From the NCBI RefSeq assembly GCF_014205015.1, contig NZ_JACHMO010000001.1:7316001-7380000 (forward strand): DNA of 64,000 nucleotides, in the 5' to 3' direction. This document shows positions 8,470 through 16,291 of this stretch, one piece after another. Every line of letters starts with the position of its first letter. Positions within the stretch are counted from its first letter, which is position 1. Position numbers and translations under genes: made by a program. The notes under the pieces were generated by a model. That model did not search any database. It saw only the letters and a program-made list of their open reading frames with translations, and was not told the origin of the DNA. The stretch comes from Saccharothrix ecbatanensis. Lineage in GTDB: Bacteria > Actinomycetota > Actinomycetes > Mycobacteriales > Pseudonocardiaceae.

Positions 8470-10191
8470 TCAGGAACGGCGGACCGGCGGTCCCAACAAC
8501 TTGTTCAGCGCCTCTTCCACATGCGCCACAAGGGATTCGCCGAACACGCACAGCGTGTGCTCCCAGGGGTGCCCGAACGTGCCGAAGCGCAGATCCCTTG
8601 GGAGGTACAGGTAGTAGTCGCCGTCCGGGTACGCCGAGCCGGGCCAAGGCGGCTGCCCCGGCCGGCCGACGCGGTCCGGCTCGAACCGGTAGCCGACGTG
8701 CTGCCAGTCGAGCCAGTACAGCTCCTCGCCCCCGATCTCCCGCAGTCCCGCGACGACCACGCTCTGCAGTTCGTCCAATCCGTCTTCTCCGACGTTCAGG
8801 TGCCAGGTCACCGAACCGGGTGGTTCCGTGATCCCGGGGAAGGCCCTGACGCTGGGCCGGAAGCCGAGCCGGCGGTCGACCCGGTGCCAGATCTCGTCGT
8901 GCTCGGGCTGGTCGAACTGCAGGACGACCGGCCGGGTCGCGGCGGGCGGGCGCGGCGGCGTCCAGTGGTAGGAGCGGGCGGTGACGACCTCGCGGAAGCC
9001 CACGTCGAGCAGCACGTCGCGCAGCTCGCCGTCCGCTTCGGCGAAAAACGTCGAGTTCCGCTCGGCCCACCGCGCCCACTCCGCCAACACCTGCGGCCAC
9101 AGGCCGGTGAGACCGCCGATCACCACGACGCCACCGCCTGCGGGCTCCGCCCACCCCGCGCCCACGACCCGGCCGCGTTCGAGCACGACCTGGACGTTCG
9201 CGTCCCAGAGCCGGACCGGGCCGTCGGTCTCGATGTCGGCGAACGGTGTGCGGTGGCGTCCCCCGGCCAGCCGTCGCACCTCCGGCAGGTCCTCGTTCCG
9301 CAGGTCGCGCACGTCGCGGTTCGGCGGCGCGGTGATCTCGTCCGCGACCAGGACAGAACGCTCCCAGCCTGGCGTGAAACCGGCCGCGAGCAGGTGCTCG
9401 GGGAGGTCGGGCGTTTCATGCGCGTAGGTCTTCCACTCGACCGGCTCACCGCGATCGGCGAAGTGGCGCAACTGGCGCTCGACGAGGTCGGAGAGGTCGA
9501 CTCCGGTCAGATCGGGGTGCTCGACCGTGCCGTGCGTGCCGTAGTGGACGCGGGTGACCGGACCGTCGTGCTCGACCACCGCGCCGATCGGCGTGCTCCA
9601 CGGACGGCGCGGCCACGCGTCGTCGGCAGGTCGGGTCCTGCGCCGCGGTGGGCAGGGGCGCACGGGGGTGGCGTCGAAGAAACCGCTGATCGCAGCGACG
9701 ACCTGAGGTGAGGCGAAGTCCGGCACGGTGAGGTTCAGGCCGCCCTCCACCTGGCCGTCCGGGCCGGGCGTGGTGAGGACGAGCATCGACGCGCGGAGCC
9801 GGCCGAGTTCTTCCCGGGACGCGACGTCCACGCTCAGACCGGCCACGATCACGCGGTGTGGCGTCGCGCCCGCGAAGACCATCCGCACCACCAGTAGCGC
9901 GCCGACGCCGTGACCGCCGAGGTCGTAGCCGGCGGGGTCGTCGGCGGTGTCCAGGTGGTCGAGCAGGGCGAGCCCGGCAGCGGTCGGCGCCCGGGCCGGG
10001 GATCGCTCGTCCGGCAGATCGACCAGGATCACCCGGTGACCACGGGCGACGAGGGGGTCGACGTGCGGGAGCCACAGGTCGGCGGTGTCGTCCGAGTCGC
10101 CGGCGAACAGGACCAGCGGACGACCTTCGCCGAAGTCGCGGTAGGTGAGGAGCGTGCCGTCCGGCGCCCGGAAGTGCTCGCGCGCGGTCAT
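8470..10191 (-). CDS. three-part fusion: alpha/beta-hydrolase-like + GNAT-like + DUF2716
   Basis: A 573-residue protein that begins at an ATG overlapping the stop codon of the upstream GNAT gene (ATGA). Residues about 1-185 look like an alpha/beta hydrolase (YRDFGEGRPLVLFAGDSDDTADLW, HRVILVDLPDE, GYDLGGHGVGALL); the nucleophile-elbow position reads GGHGVG rather than GxSxG, so hydrolase activity is doubtful. The middle (about 255-400) resembles a GNAT fold (VQVVLERGRVVGAGWAEP). The C-terminal part from about 430 matches DUF2716: DEIWHRVDRRLGFRPSV, then VTWHLN and a long aromatic tail. Translational coupling to the GNAT gene suggests a shared small-molecule pathway or detoxification role; the substrate is unknown. 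Confidence 0.7.
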   Translation of the reverse strand: MTAREHFRAPDGTLLTYRDFGEGRPLVLFAGDSDDTADLWLPHVDPLVARGHRVILVDLPDERSPARAPTAAGLALLDHLDTADDPAGYDLGGHGVGALLVVRMVFAGATPHRVIVAGLSVDVASREELGRLRASMLVLTTPGPDGQVEGGLNLTVPDFASPQVVAAISGFFDATPVRPCPPRRRTRPADDAWPRRPWSTPIGAVVEHDGPVTRVHYGTHGTVEHPDLTGVDLSDLVERQLRHFADRGEPVEWKTYAHETPDLPEHLLAAGFTPGWERSVLVADEITAPPNRDVRDLRNEDLPEVRRLAGGRHRTPFADIETDGPVRLWDANVQVVLERGRVVGAGWAEPAGGGVVVIGGLTGLWPQVLAEWARWAERNSTFFAEADGELRDVLLDVGFREVVTARSYHWTPPRPPAATRPVVLQFDQPEHDEIWHRVDRRLGFRPSVRAFPGITEPPGSVTWHLNVGEDGLDELQSVVVAGLREIGGEELYWLDWQHVGYRFEPDRVGRPGQPPWPGSAYPDGDYYLYLPRDLRFGTFGHPWEHTLCVFGESLVAHVEEALNKLLGPPVRRS

Positions 10192-10658
10192 CCGTCGAGC
10201 CGCTTGTAGTACTGGACCTGGGGGAAGGCGGTGAAGCCCGCGCGTTCGTAGGTGCGGCGGGCCGGGGCGTGGCCGGGGTCGCCGCCCGTGCCGACGACGG
10301 CGAGCATGACGCCCGCTTCCCGGAGGCGGTCGACGGCGAAAACGGTGAGGGCGGCGCCGATGCCCTGCCGCTGGTGGTCGGGGTCGACGGCCAGCATGTG
10401 GATCTCGCCGTTTCCCACCCGGACCGCGACGAAACCCACGACACGGTCCAGCTGGTCGGCCACCCACACGGCTGTCGCATCGTCCCGGCAGACGTCCTCG
10501 ACGGCTCGGGCCTGCGTCGACTCCCAGTCCGGGAACAGCGCGGTGTAGATCGGAACGCCCAGGACAGCGCGGAACGAGTCGAACACCGGAGCCCACGCGC
10601 GCAGCGAGAACTCCACGACGGTGCCGATGTCGTCGGCCGTCAGCGGGCGGATGACCAT
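10188..10658 (-). CDS. GNAT family N-acetyltransferase
   Basis: A 156-residue GNAT protein starting at ATG 10658 (MVIRPLTADD). The acetyl-CoA-binding motif A is clear: MLAVDPDHQRQGIGAAL (R-x-x-G-x-G/A type), preceded by the beta-4 strand IHMLAVDP, and the C-terminal RRTYERAGFTAFPQVQYYKRL motif B is typical. It would acetylate a small amine or protein N-terminus in the cytoplasm; the substrate cannot be told. It overlaps the downstream fusion gene by 4 bp, and it is 7 bp downstream of a small gene, so the three may form an operon. Confidence 0.85.
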   Translation of the reverse strand: MVIRPLTADDIGTVVEFSLRAWAPVFDSFRAVLGVPIYTALFPDWESTQARAVEDVCRDDATAVWVADQLDRVVGFVAVRVGNGEIHMLAVDPDHQRQGIGAALTVFAVDRLREAGVMLAVVGTGGDPGHAPARRTYERAGFTAFPQVQYYKRLDG

Positions 10659-10665
10659 GTGGTCA

Positions 10666-10965
10666 TCATCGCGCCATGCGCACCACGTCCGCACCCGGGT
10701 TTGCCTGGCCGGGCCCTGCCGCGCCGGACTCTGCCACGAGGTCCGTTTCCGCGCGGGCGATCGCCGCGTCGAACGCCGACCGGAAGTCCGCGATCGTGGT
10801 GTCTTCGAGCTGGAAGCAGAACTTGTCGTCCGGGCCGAGCACCTCAAGGACGCCGTTGTGGACGTTGATCGTGCACACCGCCGGCTCGCCCCGGTCCGTC
10901 TGGCACCGCAACAGCCACTCCCGACGCTCCCGTTCCTTGCGGATGACCCTCTCCCGCTGTGCCAT
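10666..10965 (-). CDS. small hypothetical protein (99 aa)
   Basis: A 99-residue soluble protein with a basic N-terminal helix (QRERVIRKERERREWL) and a beta-rich core (CTINVHNGVLEVLG, FCFQLEDTTIADF) followed by an acidic helix. An AGGAGG lies just upstream; the ATG at 10965 is better spaced than the GTG six bases earlier, which overlaps the SD. No family recognised. It is divergent from the XRE regulator at 11067 and is probably the first gene of the unit that continues into the GNAT gene. Confidence 0.65.
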   Translation of the reverse strand: MAQRERVIRKERERREWLLRCQTDRGEPAVCTINVHNGVLEVLGPDDKFCFQLEDTTIADFRSAFDAAIARAETDLVAESGAAGPGQANPGADVVRMAR

Positions 10966-11066
10966 GCACACCTCCTGGTTGTATGTGAACCACCACTCTC
11001 CGTGGTGTCTTAGACATTAGACTTACCTTGACTACTTGAGCATTGCCCTGATGGAGTGAAGCGACC

Positions 11067-11927
11067 ATGGGCCAAGCACGGCAAACCGTCGAGCGCCTTC
11101 AGCTCGGTCTCGCCCTGACCCGGCTGCGAGGCCGCGCGAACAAGTCGCAGGGCGAGGCGGGAGCGGTGATCAACCGCTCCGCCAGCCGGCTCAGCCAGGT
11201 GGAGAACGGCAAGGGCGCGCTCGGCACCGAAGAGCTGGTCAAGCTCCTCGACTACTTCGGCGTCCGGGGTCAGGAGAGGGAGACCATCCTCGCCCTGGGT
11301 GCGGCGGCTCGGCGGCGGTCGACCCGGCGGGGCTATGTCGACAACCTGCCCGAGCCCTTCCAACGCCTGGTGGAGTTGCAGGCCGCCGCGCGGCAGATCA
11401 ACTGGTACGAGTGCGGCATCGTCCCGGGCCTGGTGCAGTCGCCGGACTACATCCGGGCGATCATGCGCCTGTCGAACTCCATCTACTGGGACAGCTCTGA
11501 GGCCGAGACCGTCGAGCGCATCCTCTTCCGCGAGGAGCACCAGCGCAGGGTGCTGGAGATCGGCGAGCCCAAGCAGATCGACATCGTCTTCACCGAGGAC
11601 TCACTCGACCACGTCATCGGCGATGCTTCGGTGATGCGGGGGCAGTTGCTCCACCTGCTCCAACTGTTGGAACGACAGGTGAACATCCGGGTCGTGCCGA
11701 ATGGGACCGCCAACAACCCGGCACTGGGCGGCGGATTGGTGGTGCTGGACTTCCCTCAGGCCACACCGGTCAGCTTCGCGTCGGTTCTGCACGGCCCATA
11801 CACCTACTACGATCAGCCCGAGGACATCGAGCCGATGCAGCGGATCTTCACGCGGGTCCAGGAGTTGGCGCTGAGCAGTGAAGACACCCGCATGCTGTTG
11901 ATCGACCGGCTGAAGGAGGCCAAGTGA
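11067..11927 (+). CDS. XRE-family regulator with DUF5753 domain
   Basis: A 286-residue protein. Residues 8-75 form a helix-turn-helix of the XRE/lambda-repressor type (LGLALTRLRGRANKSQGEAGAVINRSASRLSQVENGKG). Residues about 95-275 form the DUF5753 ligand-sensing-like domain, marked by ECGIVPGLVQSPDYIRAI and the late VRVVPNG-type strand. These regulators almost always precede a DUF397 gene, as here with a 4-bp overlap. In Streptomyces such pairs (BldB/WhiJ-like context) affect development. The gene points toward the toxin-immunity cassette, but a link is not shown. Confidence 0.88.
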   Translation: MGQARQTVERLQLGLALTRLRGRANKSQGEAGAVINRSASRLSQVENGKGALGTEELVKLLDYFGVRGQERETILALGAAARRRSTRRGYVDNLPEPFQRLVELQAAARQINWYECGIVPGLVQSPDYIRAIMRLSNSIYWDSSEAETVERILFREEHQRRVLEIGEPKQIDIVFTEDSLDHVIGDASVMRGQLLHLLQLLERQVNIRVVPNGTANNPALGGGLVVLDFPQATPVSFASVLHGPYTYYDQPEDIEPMQRIFTRVQELALSSEDTRMLLIDRLKEAK

Positions 11928-12100
11928 CCACAGGTTGGTTCAAGAGCACCTACAGCTCTGGCGGCAGCAACGGGTGTGTCGAGGTGCGGTTCACCGAGGC
12001 TGCCGTCGGCGTGCGGGACTCCAAGAATCCCCACGGGCCGGCGTTCTCGTTCACCGGTCGCGCTTGGGGCTCGTTCCTCACCCGGCTCGCCGACCGCTAG
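11924..12100 (+). CDS. DUF397 protein, partner of the XRE regulator
   Basis: A 58-residue protein starting at a GTG that overlaps the stop codon of the XRE gene (GTGA). The sequence has the DUF397 signature: W-x-K/R-S-x-Y-S at the N-terminus (WFKSTYSSGGSNGCVEV), then VGVRDSKNP and a final W-x-x-F helix (AWGSFLTRL). DUF397 proteins pair with XRE-DUF5753 regulators and probably modulate them. The end overlaps the 3' end of the convergent Imm1-like gene by 4 bp. Confidence 0.85.
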   Translation: MTTGWFKSTYSSGGSNGCVEVRFTEAAVGVRDSKNPHGPAFSFTGRAWGSFLTRLADR

Positions 12101-12594
12101 TACACGGTCGACACGTCCCACTCGACGCACGTGGGGCGAAGGCCTGTGCGCATGAACTCGTACAACGCCTCTCGCCAAAGGTCCAACGGCAGCACAGCGT
12201 TCCGAGGGAACTCGGTCATCACCGCTTTGTCGATGTACAACGGCGGCGTGCCGACAGGCGGTACCCATGCGGTGCTCCGAGCCACCCACACCCCGCCGTC
12301 CGGTGACGTCGTGGCGAAGTCGGGAGCCGACTCGGGCACGAAGTCTCGCGGCCCCATCGCCAAGACCGCACCCACTGCACTCTCACGGTCAGCGTCGATC
12401 TTGAGCTGGTGGTCGGGCCGCCCGCGACGACCGACCTTCGGCCGCTCTCTCGCCACCAGGACCGGGGGGTTCGGCTGGTGGTTGGCGAGCACATAGGTCA
12501 GGACATCAGCCAATTCCGACTCGGACCGCACAGTCCGCGCCGCATCCGAAGGCGCATCCGCCCGGTAGTACCAGACATGGAGGGTGTAGTTCAC
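12097..12594 (-). CDS. Imm1-type immunity protein
   Basis: A 165-residue acidic soluble protein without a signal peptide. The architecture resembles the actinobacterial Imm1 family: an N-terminal aromatic strand (LHVWYYR), a helix (SESELADVLTYVLANH), strand-rich middle with 'hxLKIDADRESAVGAVLAMG', an acidic patch, and a C-terminal 'MTEFPRNAVLPLDLWREALYEFMRTGLRPTCVEW' region, which I name only by its key residues. Its start codon overlaps the stop of the upstream deaminase-like toxin gene (ATGA), so the two are translationally coupled. By position and fold it should neutralise that toxin in the cytoplasm by binding its active site. Confidence 0.7.
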   Translation of the reverse strand: MNYTLHVWYYRADAPSDAARTVRSESELADVLTYVLANHQPNPPVLVARERPKVGRRGRPDHQLKIDADRESAVGAVLAMGPRDFVPESAPDFATTSPDGGVWVARSTAWVPPVGTPPLYIDKAVMTEFPRNAVLPLDLWREALYEFMRTGLRPTCVEWDVSTVY

Positions 12595-13283
12595 CGGTCG
12601 TCACTCCTCCCCTCGAATCGCCTGGCCTTCACCGGGTCGTACACGGTCAGCACCTGTCCTGGCAGCAACACCGATTCGAGCAGCTCAACGCAGCTTATCG
12701 GTCCAGTGCACACCACGTTGTTCACGATCAGCATCGCGCTGCCGGCTCTGCTTTCGCGTAGTCGCCAAGCCGCCTTCATCTCGACGTGCTTGGCGACCTC
12801 GGGGAACCCGCTTCGAGGGACCTCGTCCTGCTCGATCAGCAAGTCGGCGATCCTCTGGTGTTCGCCGTCGGGCTCGCGACCGCTTTGGATCAGTTCGCCG
12901 TAACCGTCCTCGTCGAACAGCCGTCCACTGGTGATGTAGGCGGGGAGCGACTTCCGCTGTTGTTCGTCCCAAGGGGGTTCGGGCGACGTGTCGGCACGGC
13001 CTCCGGAATCCAGGCGAAGGTGGTTCAGGTAGCGCTCCGCACAAGCGATTCCCATCGCCAGGGCGTCTCGCAGTCGCTCCACGTCGCGGGACACGTGCGA
13101 CCAGAGGCTGACGACTTCCGCGACATCAGCCTCCAACGACCCGGCACCCTGACACGCCCGCTCTATCAGGCCGACCGCCTCGTCCGTGAGGTCACCCGCA
13201 CGGACGAACACAGCTATCGCATCACGCGCCCTGGACAGTGAGGCGTCGATCGCAGCGGCGACTTCAGCAAGGCTCGTGGACAC
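12591..13283 (-). CDS. DddA/SCP1.201-like nucleic-acid cytosine deaminase toxin
   Basis: A 230-residue protein. Residues 1-90 are an all-helical module with a W near its middle (LWSHVSRDVERL), likely a trafficking domain of WXG type. Residues about 110-220 match the SCP1.201-like deaminase fold: LPAYITSGRLFDEDGYG, then the zinc/catalytic motif KHVEMKAAW (His166, Glu168) and the second motif with Cys192 and Cys198 (VCTGPISC), ending LLPGQVLTVYDP. This matches the actinobacterial HxE...Cx5C form of the DddA family, whose best-known member deaminates cytosine in double-stranded DNA. It is coupled to the Imm1-like gene. The GTG start has no clear Shine-Dalgarno, and the gene follows the calcium-loop repeat gene by 18 bp. 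The exact substrate (dsDNA, ssDNA or RNA) is unknown. Confidence 0.8.
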   Translation of the reverse strand: MSTSLAEVAAAIDASLSRARDAIAVFVRAGDLTDEAVGLIERACQGAGSLEADVAEVVSLWSHVSRDVERLRDALAMGIACAERYLNHLRLDSGGRADTSPEPPWDEQQRKSLPAYITSGRLFDEDGYGELIQSGREPDGEHQRIADLLIEQDEVPRSGFPEVAKHVEMKAAWRLRESRAGSAMLIVNNVVCTGPISCVELLESVLLPGQVLTVYDPVKARRFEGRSDDR

Positions 13284-13301
13284 GAACGGTCAGTTCGGGG
13301 C

Positions 13302-13976
13302 TCAGTTCGGGCTGATCCACTGGCCGGTCACGGCGTCGATGCGGACCACGCCGGAGACCGTCACCTTCTCCTCCGACCAGGCCTCGTCGCTGTCGGGCGT
13401 GTACTTGCCGTCCTCGCCGATGCGGCCGTGTTCGACCTCGGTCCACTCGTCGTCACCGGTGTGCTTCGAGACGGTGACCTCGCCGTCCTGGGTGATCTCG
13501 GTGGCCAGGTCGGCGTTGCCGTCGCCATCGGCGTCGGTGAAGAGCCAGGTGTCGCCCTCGTCGTCACGCACGACCGCCGTGTCCGCCCGGCCGTCGCCGT
13601 CGGTGTCCTCGGTGGCCGGCCCGACGTTCTGGTCGGCGCCGTCCTCGGTGTCGACCACGATCGACTTGCCCGCGTTCGTGTTCGTCTGCTGGCTGTGGTC
13701 GTCCGACGGCTCCACCGCGATCCACTCGCCGGAACCCTCGTCGAACTTGGCCTGGCTGGTCAGCTCGCCGTCGGCGTCGAACGTGCTCATCAGGTCGGCC
13801 TGACCATCGCCGTCCGTGTCGCTGAACGCCAGGTGCCCGCCGTCGTCGGTCTCCACGACCGCGCTCTCCTCGACACCGTCCTGGTCCAGGTCGTAGGTCG
13901 CCTCGGCGGTGTACTCCTCGTCGCTGACCGTGACCTTCAGCTCGCCGTCGGTCGCGCCTGTTTCGTCGATGTACAC
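13302..13976 (-). CDS. acidic calcium-loop repeat protein (DxDxDG repeats)
   Basis: A 224-residue very acidic protein without signal peptide. It has at least four EF-hand/thrombospondin-3-like loops: DLDQDGVEE, DTDGDGQAD, DTDGDGRAD and DADGDGNAD, each followed by a strand (LMSTFDADGE, TAVVRDDEGDTW, LATEITQDGE). Such D-x-D-x-D-G loops bind calcium and are common in actinobacterial exported proteins. It is 18 bp upstream of the deaminase toxin gene on the same strand, so it is probably co-transcribed. A carrier or accessory function for a toxin released into calcium-rich surroundings is an inference from context. Confidence 0.75.
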   Translation of the reverse strand: MYIDETGATDGELKVTVSDEEYTAEATYDLDQDGVEESAVVETDDGGHLAFSDTDGDGQADLMSTFDADGELTSQAKFDEGSGEWIAVEPSDDHSQQTNTNAGKSIVVDTEDGADQNVGPATEDTDGDGRADTAVVRDDEGDTWLFTDADGDGNADLATEITQDGEVTVSKHTGDDEWTEVEHGRIGEDGKYTPDSDEAWSEEKVTVSGVVRIDAVTGQWISPN

Positions 13977-14070
13977 CGTTTCCCACCCTCCCGCGTTCTA
14001 CCTCCAGGTATGACTCACGTTATGCCTGTTCGGTTCCGTTGCGAAAGGCACGTCACCCCGCACTGATCGA

Positions 14071-15888
14071 CTAGACGCGGTCGCGCACCGCCCGGATCCG
14101 GCCGAGCAACTCGTCCACCTTCACCCGGCCCGCGGTCAGCTCGGCCACCCGCCGCGTCACCGCCTGCAACGCACGAGCGCGTTCACCGGCTTCCATCCGC
14201 AACGCCTTGTCGACCTCGCGCAGCTCTGCCTCGATCGCGTCGACCCGCTTGCCCAACGCGTCGTCCAACGCCAGCGACAACTGCTGCTCCGCCTCGATCA
14301 ACTGCTCCGCCACCAACTGGTCCACGGTGGACCGCGCGTCCGCGATGGCATCCGACAGCCACTGCTTGAGGTGCTGCTTGTCGGCCGAGTGCTTGCGGGT
14401 CCGGGCCATCCACCAGCCCGCGCCGAGCCCCAGCGCGATCGTCACCGGCAGCACGATCGGGTTCAGCGCCGCCACCCCGAGCCCGGCCAGCGGCAACGCG
14501 GCCAACCGGCCCGCGCCCAACCCGCCGGACACGCCCATGAACACCAGGAGCTTGTCCTCGGCCGTCGGCGCGCGCTTCTCCGGCGGCCTCAGCACGACCG
14601 GCGGCGTCACGCCCCGCGCGAACTGGCTGCGGATCACGGCCAGCTCGTCCGCCGAGAACAGGTCCGCCAGCGCCGAGTCCGCCACCTTCGCCAGCCGCAC
14701 CGCCAACCCGGCGCTGATCCGCCCGGACACCATCTGCAACGCCGCGTCCACCTGCTGCGGCAACGCCGCCAGCCGCTCGCGGTCCGCCGCGTCGATGGCC
14801 GTGCGGAACCACGTCTGCACGTCCCGCATCTGCCGGCTGACCTCGTGCGCCCCTTCCACCCGGGCGCGCTGCACCTCGCCACGCAGCCGGACCTGCCAAC
14901 TGCGCGTGGACGAACGGCGTTGGGAGTTCAGCTCGTCACGCCGTCCGCGCAGCGTCTCGGCTTCCTCTTCACCGGACGACAGCGCGCGCTTGTCCGCCTC
15001 CTGACGCGCGATCAGCTCGTCGAGCACGGTCGCCAGCGCACGCAACCCGTTGGCCTCGCCGAGCATCGCCGCCCGACCGACCACCAGCTCCTGCAACGCC
15101 TCCTGCAACTCCCCGATCCCGGACCGCTCGCGCAGCATCGCCGCCGCGTCCGGGTTCGGCGCCTTCGAAGCCAGCTCGAACATCCGCGACGACACCGGGT
15201 GGAACGTGGCGCCGCGGAACCGGGGCGCGTGCTCCGCCAGCAACGCCTGGTCCGCCTCCATCACCTGCCGCCAACCCCGGTACTGGTCGACCTTGGCCAA
15301 GGCGAACACCACGGTCTCCACGCGCTCGCCGACCGTGCGGAGGAAGTCCAGCTCACCGCGCGTGAACGGGGCCGACGCGTCCACCACGAACAGCAGCGCG
15401 GTCGCGGTGGCGGCGGCTTCGGCGGCCAGTTCACCGTGCACCGAGTCGAGCCCGCCGACGCCGGGGGTGTCCACAACGGACAGTCGTTCCAGCAGCGGGA
15501 TCGGGGCGTCGACCTCGACGTACCGGGGCGGCAACATGCCCTCGGGCAGCTCGTGCGCCGCCGACACCCAGTTCACCAGCTCGGACCGGTCGAACGGCAC
15601 CGGCGACATCGACCCGGCGTAGCAGGCGCGGGCGTCCCACTCCTCGCCGTACCGGAACACGAGGTACGTCGCGGTCGCCACCTCGGCGTCCACCGGTGAC
15701 AGGCCCGGCGTCGCCAACAGGGCGTTGACCAGCGAACTCTTGCCCCGGTTCGTCTCACCGACGACCACGACGGACGCGGGACCGGCTCGGCGCCCCTCCA
15801 CGAACGACGCCGCCGCCGGGTCCAGCGTGCGGACCAGGTTCGTCAGCTTCTCCCTGGTCTGGCGGACGATCTGCGGGAGCGTGCTCAT
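14071..15888 (-). CDS. bacterial dynamin-like GTPase (DynA/IniA type)
   Basis: A 605-residue protein starting at ATG 15888 (SD GAAGG). It has GTPase motifs G1 GETNRGKSS (residues 44-52), G3 DTPGVGG (140-146) and G4-like AKVDQY. Long helical stalk segments follow (about 300-460), then a hydrophobic hairpin (about 470-525: ALPLAGLGVAALNPIVLPV and a following segment ending GWWMARTRK) that would insert into the membrane, and a coiled-coil C-terminus. This layout is typical of bacterial dynamins, which remodel or protect membranes. It is the third gene of a unit with a GrpE-like gene and a second dynamin-like gene. Confidence 0.85.
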   Translation of the reverse strand: MSTLPQIVRQTREKLTNLVRTLDPAAASFVEGRRAGPASVVVVGETNRGKSSLVNALLATPGLSPVDAEVATATYLVFRYGEEWDARACYAGSMSPVPFDRSELVNWVSAAHELPEGMLPPRYVEVDAPIPLLERLSVVDTPGVGGLDSVHGELAAEAAATATALLFVVDASAPFTRGELDFLRTVGERVETVVFALAKVDQYRGWRQVMEADQALLAEHAPRFRGATFHPVSSRMFELASKAPNPDAAAMLRERSGIGELQEALQELVVGRAAMLGEANGLRALATVLDELIARQEADKRALSSGEEEAETLRGRRDELNSQRRSSTRSWQVRLRGEVQRARVEGAHEVSRQMRDVQTWFRTAIDAADRERLAALPQQVDAALQMVSGRISAGLAVRLAKVADSALADLFSADELAVIRSQFARGVTPPVVLRPPEKRAPTAEDKLLVFMGVSGGLGAGRLAALPLAGLGVAALNPIVLPVTIALGLGAGWWMARTRKHSADKQHLKQWLSDAIADARSTVDQLVAEQLIEAEQQLSLALDDALGKRVDAIEAELREVDKALRMEAGERARALQAVTRRVAELTAGRVKVDELLGRIRAVRDRV

Positions 15889-15910
15889 CAGGCCTTCGTT
15901 CTCATCGGGC

Positions 15911-16291
15911 TCATCGTGCGGTGTAGACGGTGACGATCGGCGCGCGCAGCGTCCGGCCTCGATCGGTGAACCCGACCACTTCGGTCTCGGCGACCACACC
16001 GTCAAGCGACAAGTCCTCCGTCGGCGCGGTGCCGCCCGCCTCGTGCCGGGACGGATCGAACCGCTCGCCGTCCGGCCGCACCGCCGTCACGCCGATGGCA
16101 GCCAGGCCCTCTTCCAGCCGTTCCACCACCCCGGCGCTGCGAGCCCGGTCCAGCGCGTACAGGCAGAGCTGCACCAACGCGCGCCGCTCGGCCAACGCCT
16201 GGTCGAGCAGCTCGCCGGCGATGGTGTGCTCCAGCGTCGTCGTCTCCACAGCGTGGTCGGACGCGGACGCGCCCGGTTCCGTTCCGCTCAT
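15911..16291 (-). CDS. GrpE-like nucleotide-exchange-factor-like protein
   Basis: A 126-residue protein whose start overlaps the stop of the upstream dynamin gene (ATGA). The end of the protein carries the GrpE beta-domain signature: GVTAVRPDGERFDPSRHEAG followed by a strand with VAETEVVGFTDRGRTLRAPIVTVY. Ahead of it is a short helix with LLDQALAERRALVQLCLYALDR instead of the long GrpE coiled coil. It may act on a DnaK/Hsp70-like protein, but none is encoded next to it, so it might have been adapted to regulate the dynamins. It lies 22 bp upstream of the second dynamin gene. Confidence 0.7.
   Translation of the reverse strand: MSGTEPGASASDHAVETTTLEHTIAGELLDQALAERRALVQLCLYALDRARSAGVVERLEEGLAAIGVTAVRPDGERFDPSRHEAGGTAPTEDLSLDGVVAETEVVGFTDRGRTLRAPIVTVYTAR

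Noticed and set aside
8333..9154. Minus-strand frame inside the fusion gene
   Set aside because: It overlaps the DUF2716-containing frame out of phase and has only GC-driven Arg/Ala composition.
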